Shown piece after piece: positions 16,616 to 25,413 of a stretch of DNA of 64,000 bases. Origin of the DNA: Roseomonas xinghualingensis. Lineage in GTDB: Bacteria > Pseudomonadota > Alphaproteobacteria > Acetobacterales > Acetobacteraceae. The translations under genes were made by a program, and so were the position numbers. The notes beneath the pieces were generated by a model that saw nothing but the letters and a program-made list of their open reading frames with translations, did not search any database and was not told where the DNA came from. How positions within the stretch are numbered: position 1 is the first letter of the stretch; each line of letters begins with the position of its first letter. The stretch is taken from the NCBI RefSeq assembly GCF_025791835.1, contig NZ_JAOXLP010000002.1, forward strand, positions 124,001 through 188,000, in the 5' to 3' direction.

Positions 16616-16753
16616 TCAGCCGATGGAGGCGATGCTGACGAAGGCGATCAGCCCCAGGGCCACGAAGGCCCCGATGATCAGCAGCGATGTCATGCCCTCC
16701 GGCGAGCGTTCAGCGGGTGCGCCCGTGCTCTTGTCCCGATTGGTTTCGGCCAT
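16616..16753 (-). CDS. 45-residue single-span membrane protein
   Basis: An ATG at 16753 with AGGAAGGG about seven bases upstream opens a 45-codon frame ending in TGA. The first 20 residues are polar (MAETNRDKSTGAPAERSPEG); the rest is one strong hydrophobic helix (SLLIIGAFVALGLIAFVSIA). The composition is far from random and the ribosome site is good, so I accept it as a small inner-membrane protein. It lies between modA and the divergent hydrolase gene. Function unknown. Confidence 0.6.
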   Translation of the reverse strand: MAETNRDKSTGAPAERSPEGMTSLLIIGAFVALGLIAFVSIASIG

Positions 16754-16835
16754 GCTTCAGCCCTTCCTGCATGAGTGCGGTTCCAGGTCCTGGTAACGCG
16801 CGGGCGGCGCTTGCGTTCGGAAGGAGGTTCAGATC

Positions 16836-17477
16836 ATGGCCCATGGCATGGAGAAGGCGTGCGGTATGGAGGATGAGAAGGGGCTTCGCTTCGGCCCGCT
16901 GACGGCAAGCTGCGCGCATCTCTGCATCGATATGCAGAACATCTTTGCCGGGAAGACGGAATGGCACACGCCCTGGATGGAGCGCGTGCTGCCCGTCGTG
17001 GAGCGCATCGCCAATCACAACCCCGAGCGGACGATCTTCACACGCTTCATCCCCGCCACCCGCCCGGGTGAGGGAAGGGGAACCTGGCGCCGCTACTACG
17101 AGCGCTGGGCGGATATGACGCTGGAGGCGCTGCCGCCCGGCATGATCGATCTTGTGCCTTCCCTGGCGCGTCTGGTGCCGCCGGCGCGGGTGCTGGACAA
17201 GAAGCACTATTCGCCCTGGGTGCGGCCAGAACTGGATGCGATGCTGCGGGAGGATGGCATCGACACGCTGGTGATCAGCGGTGCCGAAACCGATGTCTGC
17301 GTGCTGGCGGCGGTGCTGGGCGCGGTGGACCGCGGCTACCGCATCATCATCCCCACGGATGCCCTCTGCTCCTCCTCGGACCGGACGCATGACGCGCTGC
17401 TGACGCTCTATCGGGAGCGCTATGGCCAGCAGGTGGAGACCATCACGACCGACGAACTGCTGGAGGCATGGCGCTGA
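16836..17477 (+). CDS. isochorismatase-family cysteine hydrolase
   Basis: A 213-residue hydrolase with the family catalytic triad: Asp32 in CIDMQN, a Lys at about 122 in DKKHYS and Cys155 in GAETDVCVLA. The fold acts on amides and related bonds (nicotinamide, N-carbamoyl compounds, ureidoacrylate) through a thioester intermediate. AAGGAGG at 16821-16827 supports the ATG at 16836. It is a single gene divergent from the small membrane protein. The substrate cannot be told from sequence. Confidence 0.88.
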   Translation: MAHGMEKACGMEDEKGLRFGPLTASCAHLCIDMQNIFAGKTEWHTPWMERVLPVVERIANHNPERTIFTRFIPATRPGEGRGTWRRYYERWADMTLEALPPGMIDLVPSLARLVPPARVLDKKHYSPWVRPELDAMLREDGIDTLVISGAETDVCVLAAVLGAVDRGYRIIIPTDALCSSSDRTHDALLTLYRERYGQQVETITTDELLEAWR

Positions 17478-17588
17478 GGGCTGGGCTGTCCCTCAGCGGC
17501 GGGCAGATCCTTGGGAGGACCGATCGCGCTGCTGACACCCCGTGACTCAGGCAGGGCCGGGTGCGCGACGGTATTGGCGCCCTACTGT

Positions 17589-17607
17589 AATATCTCACAG
17601 TGATATT
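17589..17607. promoter_or_regulatory. AT-rich inverted repeat, candidate operator
   Basis: AATATC at 17589-17594 and GATATT at 17602-17607 form a 6-bp inverted repeat with seven bases between, in an AT-rich patch within GC-rich DNA. It lies 75 bases before the FAD monooxygenase start, where a promoter is expected. Which regulator would use it is unknown; the GntR protein at 20491 is a candidate. Confidence 0.35.
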
Positions 17608-17681
17608 TTACCGCTTGCGGGGGGCGTGGTTCGGAAGCAAACTTCACGCCACCAGGGATCGCAAAATGGAGAGCGGGCGGT

Positions 17682-18872
17682 ATGGCGGAACGGAAGCCGG
17701 TCCTCATCGTGGGCGCAGGGCCGGTGGGGATGGTCGCCGCGGCCGCTCTGTCCCGGCGCGGCGTGCCGGTCACGGTTCTGGAGGCCGGGGCGGAACTCTC
17801 CGGCGAGATGCGCGGCTCCACCTTCCACGCGCCGACCCTCGACATGCTGGACGATCTCGGCGCCGCGCAGGCGATGATCGCGCAGGGCATCGTCGCGCCC
17901 CGGCTTCAGTATCGCAGCCGTGACCAGGGCATCGTCGGTGATTTCGATTTCGGCGTGCTCGCCGACGTCACGCGCCACCCGTACCGGCTGCAATGCGAGC
18001 AGTTCAAGCTGACGCGCATCCTCTACGATCTGCTTCGCGACAAGCCCGGCGTCTCCATCCGCTTCAACGCCCGTGTGGCCGGCTGCACCGACCATGGCGA
18101 TGGCGTGGAGGCGGTGCTGGAGGACGGCACGCGCATCGAGGGAAGCTACATCCTCGGCGCCGATGGCGCCCGCAGCCCGATCCGCAAGGCCAGCAACATC
18201 GAGTTCGAGGGCTTCACCTGGCCCGAGCGCTTCCTGGTGCTCTCCACGCCCTTCGACTTCGCGGAGCACATCCCGGATCTGGCCGATGTCTCCTACTACG
18301 CCGACCCGGAGGAGTGGTTCTTCCTGCTGCGCGTTCCCGGGCTGTGGCGTGCTATGTTCCCGGTGGCCGCCGAGGTGCCGGATGAGGAGACGCTGACCGA
18401 GGCGTTTGGCCGCATCCGCTTCGGCCGTATCGGGGCGCAGTTCGCCGATGTCCCGGTGCGCCACCGCACCCTGTACCGCGTGCATCAGCGCGTGGCGAAG
18501 ACCTTCCGGCTGGGCCGCGTTCTGCTCGCTGGCGATGCGGCGCATATCAACAACCCACTGGGCGGCATGGGGCTGAATGGCGGCGTGCATGACGCGGTGA
18601 ACCTGGCGGAGCGCCTGGCGCCCGTCTGGCATGGCGAGGCCGCTTCCGAGCTGCTGGACCAGTATGACCGCCAGCGTCGTGGCGTGACCGTGGAGCATGT
18701 GCAGCGCCAGACCATCGCCAACAAGCAGAACCTGGAGGCGAAGGATCCCGAGGCGCAGCGCGCTTTCCGCGAGCGCATGGCGGCGACTTCCGCCGATCCG
18801 GCGCGCGCGCATGAGTTCCTGCTCGGCGTGTCGATGATCAGCAGCCTGCGGCGCGCCGCCGAGATCGCCTGA
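17682..18872 (+). CDS. FAD-dependent monooxygenase (PheA/UbiH type)
   Basis: A 396-residue flavoprotein hydroxylase. The FAD-binding GAGPVG is at 11-16, the DG motif appears as GADGARSPIR and the GD motif as LAGDAAHINNPLGGMGLNGG. This is the single-component aromatic hydroxylase fold that uses NAD(P)H and O2 on phenol-type substrates. It lacks the C-terminal thioredoxin-like domain of phenol 2-monooxygenases. It is followed after 11 bases by a cupin, then a Bug solute-binding protein and a GntR regulator, which together look like a catabolic unit. The substrate is unknown. Confidence 0.85.
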   Translation: MAERKPVLIVGAGPVGMVAAAALSRRGVPVTVLEAGAELSGEMRGSTFHAPTLDMLDDLGAAQAMIAQGIVAPRLQYRSRDQGIVGDFDFGVLADVTRHPYRLQCEQFKLTRILYDLLRDKPGVSIRFNARVAGCTDHGDGVEAVLEDGTRIEGSYILGADGARSPIRKASNIEFEGFTWPERFLVLSTPFDFAEHIPDLADVSYYADPEEWFFLLRVPGLWRAMFPVAAEVPDEETLTEAFGRIRFGRIGAQFADVPVRHRTLYRVHQRVAKTFRLGRVLLAGDAAHINNPLGGMGLNGGVHDAVNLAERLAPVWHGEAASELLDQYDRQRRGVTVEHVQRQTIANKQNLEAKDPEAQRAFRERMAATSADPARAHEFLLGVSMISSLRRAAEIA

Positions 18873-18883
18873 GGAGTCCCGAT

Positions 18884-19270
18884 ATGCCGATCCGCAAGGA
18901 ACACCTGGAATTCCACGTGCCGGACATGGGCACGGGCTGGCACACCCCGCCCGGCTATCCGGAGGGCATCCAGCAGAAGATCCTGGCCGGTTCGCTGGAC
19001 GAGGCCGGCAAGCGCGGCCACCGCACCCGCCTGCTGCGCTTCCAGCCGGGCGTCTTCACCACCGCCCCCTTCGTGCATGACTACTGGGAGGAGGTGTGGC
19101 TGGTCTCGGGTGACCTGATCGTCGGCAACGATGCCCAGGGGAATGGCGGCGAGGCCTATGACAAGGCCGCCTATGCTTGCCGCCCGCCCGGCGCCTATCA
19201 CGGCCCCTTCAAATCCGAGACAGGCTGCACCCTGCTCGAAATCCACTACTACGACGAAAGCGCGGCCTGA
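18884..19270 (+). CDS. cupin-domain protein
   Basis: A 128-residue single-domain cupin. The first motif is seen as FVHDYWEEVWLVSGDLIVG, with His and Glu in metal-ligand positions, and a second as CRPPGAYHGPFKSETGCTLLEIHYYDE. Cupins of this size are often dioxygenases, isomerases or sensors of small acids. It lies 11 bases downstream of the flavin monooxygenase, so a ring-cleaving or product-handling role is plausible but not shown. Confidence 0.75.
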   Translation: MPIRKEHLEFHVPDMGTGWHTPPGYPEGIQQKILAGSLDEAGKRGHRTRLLRFQPGVFTTAPFVHDYWEEVWLVSGDLIVGNDAQGNGGEAYDKAAYACRPPGAYHGPFKSETGCTLLEIHYYDESAA

Positions 19271-19346
19271 ACCGGGGAGAGCGGGGCGGACGCAACACGG
19301 GAACGCACGCGCACGGCCTGTTCCGGATATGGTGCCGAAGAGCACC

Positions 19347-19366
19347 GATCGGACGATCGACCGATC
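19347..19366. promoter_or_regulatory. inverted repeat before a Bug gene
   Basis: GATCGG at 19347-19352 and CCGATC at 19361-19366 form an inverted repeat around ACGATCGA, itself containing the palindrome CGATCG. It sits just before the ribosome site of the next gene, so it could be an operator or a translational hairpin. Confidence 0.3.
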
Positions 19367-19379
19367 ATGGAGGCTGACG

Positions 19380-20396
19380 ATGACTCGAACGGTACAGGTT
19401 CTGAAGGCGCGAATGTCCATGCGCCGCATGTTGCTCGCCTCGCTCGCCATGGGCTTCGCGGCGCTGGCTGCCGCACCGGCCCCCGCCGCCGCGGCGGAAA
19501 CCTGGCCGGATCGCCCGGTGCGCGTGCTGGTCCCCTTCGCGCCCGGCGGCGTGACGGACACGATCGGGCGGCTCGCCGCCGATTGGCTGTCGAAGACGCT
19601 CGGCCAGCCTTTCCCGGTGGAGAACCGCAGCGGCGCCAATGGCGCGATCGCGGCGGAGGCGGTGGCGCGCAGCGCGCCGGATGGCAACACGCTCTTCACC
19701 GCCAGCGCCTCGCAGATGGTGATGCTGCCGGCGCTGATGAAGATCAACTTCGATCCGATCAAGGATTTCGCGCCGGTCTCCATCGTCGGCAGCAATCCGA
19801 TGGTGCTGGCGGTGAGCACGAAGCTGGGTGTGAACAACCTGGCCGAGTTCATCGCCCTGGCGCAGCGTGAAGGAGGCAAACTCGATTACGGCAGCGCCGG
19901 CATCGGGTCCTCCACGCATCTCGCCATGGGCCTGCTGCTGTCGCGCGCCAATATCCAGATGGTGCATGTTCCCTATCGCGGCGGCGCGCCGGCGGTGCAG
20001 GCGCTTCTGGCGGGCGAGGTCGGCGCCTATTTCGGCAATCCGTCGGACATGATCCCGCATCTCGATGGCGGCCGCATCAAGGTGCTGGCGGTCGCGGGAC
20101 CGGAGCGGCTGGCGAGCCTGCCGGGCGCTCCGACTGTGGCGGAACAGGGTTTCCCGGGCTTTCGGGCCGTGACCTGGAACGGCATCGCCGCTCCAGCATG
20201 CACGCCGGAGCCGATCATCCGGCGCATGGCCAATTCCCTGGGGGAGGCCTGCAAGGACGCGGCGTTCCGCAACGCGCTCGAACGCCTGGGCACCACGCCG
20301 GTCTGCAGCACGCCCGAGACCTTCCGCGATGCCATGGCCGCCGATACGCCGCTCTGGCGTGAGGCCGTGCGCGTCTCCGGCGCCAGCCTGGACTGA
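19380..20396 (+). CDS. Bug-family solute-binding protein (TTT transporter)
   Basis: A 338-residue periplasmic protein of the tripartite tricarboxylate transporter receptor family. The signal peptide has a long basic start and ends near AAAA; the mature part opens with WPDRPVRVLVPFAPGG, then VENRSGANG, APDGNTLF, YGSAGIGSSTHLA and PYRGGAPAVQALLAGEV. These proteins bind carboxylates through a water-mediated loop. GGAGG six bases before the ATG at 19380 fixes the start. No TctA or TctB gene is nearby, so it must share membrane components or act as a sensor. Context suggests the substrate of the flavin monooxygenase unit. Confidence 0.88.
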   Translation: MTRTVQVLKARMSMRRMLLASLAMGFAALAAAPAPAAAAETWPDRPVRVLVPFAPGGVTDTIGRLAADWLSKTLGQPFPVENRSGANGAIAAEAVARSAPDGNTLFTASASQMVMLPALMKINFDPIKDFAPVSIVGSNPMVLAVSTKLGVNNLAEFIALAQREGGKLDYGSAGIGSSTHLAMGLLLSRANIQMVHVPYRGGAPAVQALLAGEVGAYFGNPSDMIPHLDGGRIKVLAVAGPERLASLPGAPTVAEQGFPGFRAVTWNGIAAPACTPEPIIRRMANSLGEACKDAAFRNALERLGTTPVCSTPETFRDAMAADTPLWREAVRVSGASLD

Positions 20397-20490
20397 TCCG
20401 GGCAGCCCGTTCCCAATGCTGCGCCGGTGCGGATTCACCGGCCGCCTGATCGCCCCCGGGGAGCGGGCACAACGAGGAGACAGCCTCTCC

Positions 20491-21222
20491 ATGCCGTCCG
20501 AGCCGAAGCGACCGCCAGGCCGCCTGCCGCTGAAGGACCAGGCCTATGAGGCCATCCGGCACCATATCGTCACCTGCCGCTTTCCTCCCGGCGCGCGACT
20601 GAACGAGGCGCAGGTCGCGGAGACGCTGGGGCTGAGCCGCATGCCGGTGCGCGACGCCCTCGCGCGGCTGCGGTTGGAGGAGTTGGTGACCATCCTTCCC
20701 CGCAAGGGGATCGAGGTGAACCGCGCCGATCCGGAGGAACTTCTCCAGATCATCGAAGTGCGCACGGTGAACGAGTGCCATGCGGTCCGCCTGGCCGCGG
20801 GGCGCGTCACCCGTGAGCAGATCTCGGCCATGAAGCAGGTTCTGCGCCGTACCGAGGCCGCACTGGCGCGGCGCGATACGGAGGCGCTGATGCTGCTGGA
20901 CCGCGAGTTCCACGACATCATCGCGCGGGCGGCGGGCAATCCCATCATCGCCGGGCTGCTCGCCAACCTGCACGACCGTGCGGCACGCTTCTGGTTCATC
21001 TCGCTGGAGCGGGAAGCGCACCAGCCCGCCGTGCTGCAGGAGCACCGGGCGATCCTGGATGCCCTGGCGGCGCAGGACCCGGCCGAGGCGGCCCGGGCCA
21101 TGGGCCGCCATATCGCTGCCTTCCGGCGCAATGTCATGCGGCTGATCGGGCCGGCCACGCCGCGCCCTGCCAAGGCCGGGCGGACGATTCCAGCGCTGCG
21201 CCCGGCCTTGGCTAAGGGCTAG
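20491..21222 (+). CDS. GntR-family transcriptional regulator (FCD domain)
   Basis: A 243-residue regulator. The N-terminal winged helix-turn-helix runs from about 12 to 75 (LKDQAYEAIRHHI, then LNEAQVAETLGLSRMPVRDALARLRLEEL), followed by an FCD effector domain with helices carrying Asp and His metal ligands (DREFHDIIARAAGN, EHRAILDAL, MGRHIAAF). GAGGAGA stands 10 bases before the ATG at 20491. FCD regulators usually sense small carboxylates. Its place after the Bug gene suggests that it controls this cluster. Confidence 0.88.
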   Translation: MPSEPKRPPGRLPLKDQAYEAIRHHIVTCRFPPGARLNEAQVAETLGLSRMPVRDALARLRLEELVTILPRKGIEVNRADPEELLQIIEVRTVNECHAVRLAAGRVTREQISAMKQVLRRTEAALARRDTEALMLLDREFHDIIARAAGNPIIAGLLANLHDRAARFWFISLEREAHQPAVLQEHRAILDALAAQDPAEAARAMGRHIAAFRRNVMRLIGPATPRPAKAGRTIPALRPALAKG

Positions 21223-21277
21223 GCTCCTCGCCCTGGCAGGCGGTGGGGCTGTGCATGTCGTGGCGCTGGGATGAGTG

Positions 21278-22240
21278 TCAAACGAGCGCGTCTCGCGCCG
21301 GACGGCCGGCGGCTATGTCGGCGATGTTGTCCAGGGCGCGGTTTCCCATGGCGCTGCGCGTCTCGACCGTGGCGCTGGCAACATGCGGCGTCAGGAAGAC
21401 GTTCGGCAGTTGCGAGAAGCGCAGGTCATAGGCGGGCTCCTGCGCAAAGACATCCAGTCCGGCAGCGAAGAGCTGGCCGCTGGTGAGGGCATCGTAGAGC
21501 GCGTCCTCATCCACCAGGCTGCCGCGGGACGTGTTCACGAAGATGGCGCCGCGCGGCAGCAGCGCGAAGGCCTCGCGGTTCATCACCCGGGCCGTGCCCA
21601 TGCCGCCAGGTGCGTGCAGCGACAGAACCTGGGCGCGCGGGAGCATTTCGTGGAAGTCGGCGACATAATCCGCGCCTTCCTCCCGCTCGGACGGGAGGCG
21701 GCTGCGGTTGTGATAGATCACCTTCATGTCGAAGGCGCGGGCACGGCGTGCCACGGCGCGGCCGATCCGCCCCATGCCGTAGATGCCGAGCGTCTTGCCG
21801 CCGAGGTCATGGCCCAGCATCTCCGCCGTGCCAAAGGAACGTCGCCAGCCCTCGCGCATGATGGTGGCGTATTCGCTGCCCCGCCGCGCGGCGCAGAGCA
21901 TCAGCATCATGGTGAGGTCGGCGGTCGCGGCGTTGAGCACATCCGGCGTGTTGGTCACGATCAGGCCATGTGCCCGTGCGGCCGGCAGGTCGATATGATC
22001 ATAGCCGACGCTACAGGTGGCGATGACGCGCACGGATTCCGGAAGGCGGGCAATGGCGGCGGCATCCAGCTTCGTCGCGGCGGTCACCAGCACCGCGAGC
22101 GCGCCATGCCGCTCAGCGGCCGCCACAATCTCGTCCAGCGACAGGCCGGCCTGGGGCGGGAGCACGGCGTCGAACTCGGTCTGGATGCGCTCCATCACGG
22201 CGTCGGTCATCACGCGGGCGAGGACGAGGCGTGGCTTCAT
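21278..22240 (-). CDS. D-2-hydroxyacid dehydrogenase (glyoxylate reductase-like)
   Basis: A 320-residue NAD(P)-dependent dehydrogenase. The dinucleotide loop GMGRIG is at 155-160, and the catalytic residues are Arg239 (VNTSRGSLVDE), Glu268 (QEPAYD) and His286 (TPHVASAT). An Arg pair after the second strand (HNRSRLPSE) suggests NADPH preference as in GrhR enzymes. GGAGGA about eight bases before the ATG at 22240 decides the start. It faces the GntR gene end-to-end and may belong to the same pathway. The exact substrate is not known. Confidence 0.88.
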   Translation of the reverse strand: MKPRLVLARVMTDAVMERIQTEFDAVLPPQAGLSLDEIVAAAERHGALAVLVTAATKLDAAAIARLPESVRVIATCSVGYDHIDLPAARAHGLIVTNTPDVLNAATADLTMMLMLCAARRGSEYATIMREGWRRSFGTAEMLGHDLGGKTLGIYGMGRIGRAVARRARAFDMKVIYHNRSRLPSEREEGADYVADFHEMLPRAQVLSLHAPGGMGTARVMNREAFALLPRGAIFVNTSRGSLVDEDALYDALTSGQLFAAGLDVFAQEPAYDLRFSQLPNVFLTPHVASATVETRSAMGNRALDNIADIAAGRPARDALV

Positions 22241-22343
22241 GGCGGGATCTTCCTCCAAAGGCCCATGGCGGGACGGGCTTTGGAGGAAGGTTCACGTCTC
22301 CTGGCCTGGATGACAACCGTCCCTGCCGGTGCGGACTTCGCCC

Positions 22344-23765
22344 TCAGGGGCCCAGCAGCGGCCAGCAGGGTGTCTCCTCGCCGGCCCGATCCGTCTGCCG
22401 CAGCTGCGGCTCCCTCAGCAATCCCAGCAGCGTTCCTTCCGGCCAGCGCACCAGGTAGTGCGACCAGTTCGTGGAACCCGCAAAGACCGATTGCCCGGCC
22501 GCTTGCGGAAGGGGGCAGGTCTCGCTGGCGGGCCAGGGCTTCTTGGTCAGCAAGCTCGCTTCCATCGTGGCGCCGGCAAAGGCCAGGACACTGAAGGCGA
22601 TGAGCAGCGCCCGGGCGGCACGCTGCGCCCGACCCATGGCGGGGGCAAGCAGCGCCGAGGCGGAGACCACGGCCAGCACGGCCAGAGGTGCCATGCCGCC
22701 ACGCGCCGTCATCTCGTTTCCTGGGCCGAAGACATAGCCCGGCAGTAGGCAGAGCAGGACCACCGCCACCGTGAAGGGCCAGCCGCGGACCAGCATTGCA
22801 GCCGGCAACGCCCAGCAAAGCACCTCCAGGAGCAGGAACAGGGCCCAGACCCAGAGCGCCTTTCCGAGCGGATTGAGTGCCGTCAGGAAGCCGTGCGGTA
22901 CCTCTTCCGCCCCGGCCACGAGATAGACACAGATCGGCACCGCGTAGAGGCAGGCGAGCAGGTTCGGAAGGGAGAGGGCCTGCCGGACCATGCTCATCCC
23001 CTGGCGGAGCAGTACCGCCACGGCCAGCAGGGCAGCGCCGGCGCTGGCCAGCGGGCTCCAGAAGGCACCGGCGGCGAGGGGCAGTGCCAGATGCTTCGCG
23101 AAGTCGGGGCTTTGCCAGTGCCGGAGCAGCAGCAGAGCCACAAGCCAGGCTGGAATGGCGTGGTTCGGCGCCCAGAGGATGGCAGTGACATGGCCGGTAT
23201 ACTGGAACAGCCGTGGCCACCATTCGCCGCCCCGTCCCCAGCTTGCGAGAGGGCCTGTACCGAAGTTCCAGTCCAGCCAGATATTCGGCAGCAGATCGAG
23301 GCCATGGAAGAAGATGAAGAAGCCGACCATGAGGGCGAAGCCGAATCCTGGCCGCGCGGGCGACACCTCCCGGGCCAGCAGGGCGATGAGCATGAGGACC
23401 AGGCCAAAGCCGAGGCCTGTCCAGAGCCAGAGCGCGACCCGCGCGGCCGGAACACCTGCGAGGTTTCCGACCAGCCCGGCTGGCATGTAGAAGCCGAGCG
23501 GGGCGCGCAGGAGCCAATGGTCGCCCGTATCGCTGTTGAGATAGCCCACAGGCCAGGGGCCTAGTGCGAGGTCCCGCAGCACCGCGTCCCTGATCTGCCA
23601 GTCTGCCGTGCTGTAGACGAGGTGGTGTGAGCCGGTTGCCCCCGCCCAGAGCAGCCCCAGGGCCAGGCACAGCAGCGTCATCCCGGGGGGGAGCGGCCAT
23701 AGCCGGCGCCAGCCAGGCGCCAGGCCCAGTGCCGTGAGGCCCATCAGGCCCGCCGGAAGCCCCAC
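22344..23765 (-). CDS. polytopic membrane protein, start unclear
   Basis: A protein of at least 473 residues with about ten or eleven hydrophobic segments. Polar loops near the N-terminal end (TADWQIRDAVLRDL, YLNSDTGDHWLLRAP) recall the extracytoplasmic loops of GT-C glycosyltransferases, but I do not recognise a family. The GTG at 23765 falls inside a first transmembrane helix: the same frame runs upstream without stop past 24000 and encodes LLGHDAPDRLTVLVLSYL and more, yet contains no ATG, GTG or TTG. Either a rare start codon is used or the 5' end is damaged. It is followed by the dehydrogenase gene on the same strand. Confidence 0.65.
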   Translation of the reverse strand: MGLPAGLMGLTALGLAPGWRRLWPLPPGMTLLCLALGLLWAGATGSHHLVYSTADWQIRDAVLRDLALGPWPVGYLNSDTGDHWLLRAPLGFYMPAGLVGNLAGVPAARVALWLWTGLGFGLVLMLIALLAREVSPARPGFGFALMVGFFIFFHGLDLLPNIWLDWNFGTGPLASWGRGGEWWPRLFQYTGHVTAILWAPNHAIPAWLVALLLLRHWQSPDFAKHLALPLAAGAFWSPLASAGAALLAVAVLLRQGMSMVRQALSLPNLLACLYAVPICVYLVAGAEEVPHGFLTALNPLGKALWVWALFLLLEVLCWALPAAMLVRGWPFTVAVVLLCLLPGYVFGPGNEMTARGGMAPLAVLAVVSASALLAPAMGRAQRAARALLIAFSVLAFAGATMEASLLTKKPWPASETCPLPQAAGQSVFAGSTNWSHYLVRWPEGTLLGLLREPQLRQTDRAGEETPCWPLLGP

Positions 23766-24056
23766 CCACAGGACGACCCATCCCCCCAGGAAGAAGAGGA
23801 GGGAGGGAAGCGTCAGATAGGAGAGAACAAGGACGGTCAGGCGGTCCGGCGCATCATGGCCGAGCAGGCGGTCCAGGTTCAGGCGCGGCGAGGGAACCGG
23901 GGCTGCCCTCGGGGAAGATGGCTGGGGCTGGTTGAGCAGAGTGGTTGCCTCGGCGTCATTCGTGCTGGGCAGATTAGCAATTATTTTGATTTCGTTCTTT
24001 ATGTTTCTGTGCCCCGCTTGGCATCTGTGAAAGGCGCCGGAAGGAGCAGGCGCCGA
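23766..24056 (-). other. upstream coding-like region of the membrane protein and AT-rich patch
   Basis: The part from 23766 to about 23900 continues the membrane-protein frame with a plausible hydrophobic helix. From about 23955 to 24010 the DNA becomes AT-rich (ATTATTTTGATTTC) and is a likely promoter. No start codon of the usual kinds joins the two. No other gene is visible. Confidence 0.45.
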
Positions 24057-25250
24057 TTATGCTGTCCTGCTGGCTCCTGCTAGATGCCGGTGCGCCACCA
24101 GAATCCCGGCGGTCAGGTGATACAGGCTGCTTGCCGGAGCAGGTTCGGTGGATGGCCGGCCCTGTTGGTCCAGCCGTTCAAACCACAGCCCCCGGGGCGA
24201 TGCGTCGAGGTAGGGCCGGAGGGCGGCATAGGCGCGGGCCATGCCGTCCGGCGTGGCATCGGGGCGCAGCACCTCCGCCTTCAGCCGCTCCGTCTGCGGC
24301 CAAAGACGCGAGCCTGGGTGTTTCAGCGCGCCGTCGCTCCATAGCTCATCGAAGGCAGTACCGAGTTCCGCATTGACTCCGTGGCGATCGACGAAGGCGA
24401 GCAAGCCGCGGCCTGCCTCCGCCAGGTCCTGCGCGGGAACGACGCCGCGCCCCTGGGCGGCCTTCCGGTACCAGCCGAGCAACCAGACCCACTCGCAATG
24501 ATGGCCGGGCTCAACGATGTGGCGGCCGCCCTCGCGCTGCGGAAGAAGGGCTTCATCGAAGAACTCCGGCAGCGTGCCGGTGGACGCATCATGGAACCGT
24601 TCAAGGAAGAGGCGGACCATATCGCCCGCGCGGGTGAGGAAGATCTCCTCGCCGAAGGCGGCCGCGGCGGCGAGGAAGGCTTCTAGCAGATGCATATGCG
24701 GGTTCTGCCGGCGCGGCAGAGCAGGGGGCAGGCTTTCGACATAGCCTCCCCGCGGGTGCGGGAAGCGCGTGTCCAGATAGCGCAGCAGCGCCAGGGCCTC
24801 GCGCCGAAGAGGTTCCTTCGGCAAGAGGCGCGCGGCGCTGGCAAGGGCCAGCAGCACGAAGGCGTGGTCGTAGAGATCGCGCCTGGGCTCGATGATCCGG
24901 CCATCCAGATCGAAGTGCTGCGCGTAGCCGCCATCCGCCTCGCGCGCTTTCTCGCGCAGGAAGGCGATGCCCAGTTCCACGGCCTCAGCCGCGCGTGGAA
25001 GGCCGGCCGCATGGGCCTCGGAGAAGACGAAGACCTGGCGGGAGACGACGCGGAGCCGGCGGAAGGCGGCGGGGCTGCGCAATGTCTCCAGTTCAAGGCT
25101 CTCGTTGAAGCCGCGCCGCGCCCAGTCCACGCCATGCTCCAGCCAGAGGGGCCAGGCGGCGTCCCGCAGCCAGGACAGGGCGTTCCCGGAGGCGATCAGC
25201 ACCGGGTCGGCGATGCCTGCGGTTCCATTCATGATGCTCTTGCGGGCCAT
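24057..25250 (-). CDS. AGE-family sugar epimerase/isomerase
   Basis: A 397-residue (alpha/alpha)6-barrel protein of the N-acylglucosamine 2-epimerase type. Family features include WLRDAAWPLWLEHGVDWARRGFNES at the N-terminus, RRDLYDHAFVLLALA, NPHMHLLEAFLAA and VEPGHHCEWVWLLGWY, with His residues in the predicted active site. Members interconvert mannose/fructose/glucose or N-acyl sugars. ATG 25250 or 25232 may be the start. It is divergent from hldD and next to a membrane protein of surface-polysaccharide appearance, so a role in sugar supply is reasonable. Substrate unknown. Confidence 0.8.
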   Translation of the reverse strand: MARKSIMNGTAGIADPVLIASGNALSWLRDAAWPLWLEHGVDWARRGFNESLELETLRSPAAFRRLRVVSRQVFVFSEAHAAGLPRAAEAVELGIAFLREKAREADGGYAQHFDLDGRIIEPRRDLYDHAFVLLALASAARLLPKEPLRREALALLRYLDTRFPHPRGGYVESLPPALPRRQNPHMHLLEAFLAAAAAFGEEIFLTRAGDMVRLFLERFHDASTGTLPEFFDEALLPQREGGRHIVEPGHHCEWVWLLGWYRKAAQGRGVVPAQDLAEAGRGLLAFVDRHGVNAELGTAFDELWSDGALKHPGSRLWPQTERLKAEVLRPDATPDGMARAYAALRPYLDASPRGLWFERLDQQGRPSTEPAPASSLYHLTAGILVAHRHLAGASRTA

Positions 25251-25413
25251 TTTCGGTGGTCGCGCCGCGGGGCGGCGGGGGCGGCATCCTAAGGATGCGC
25301 GCTTCTGGCGGATAGGGCCCCAGGCTGACGCTGCCATGATGAGGCTGTAGGATGGGCAGGGGCATACCGGCCCACCGCCTCGCCCGGACCATGGAACCCA
25401 GGAGTAACGCGTC

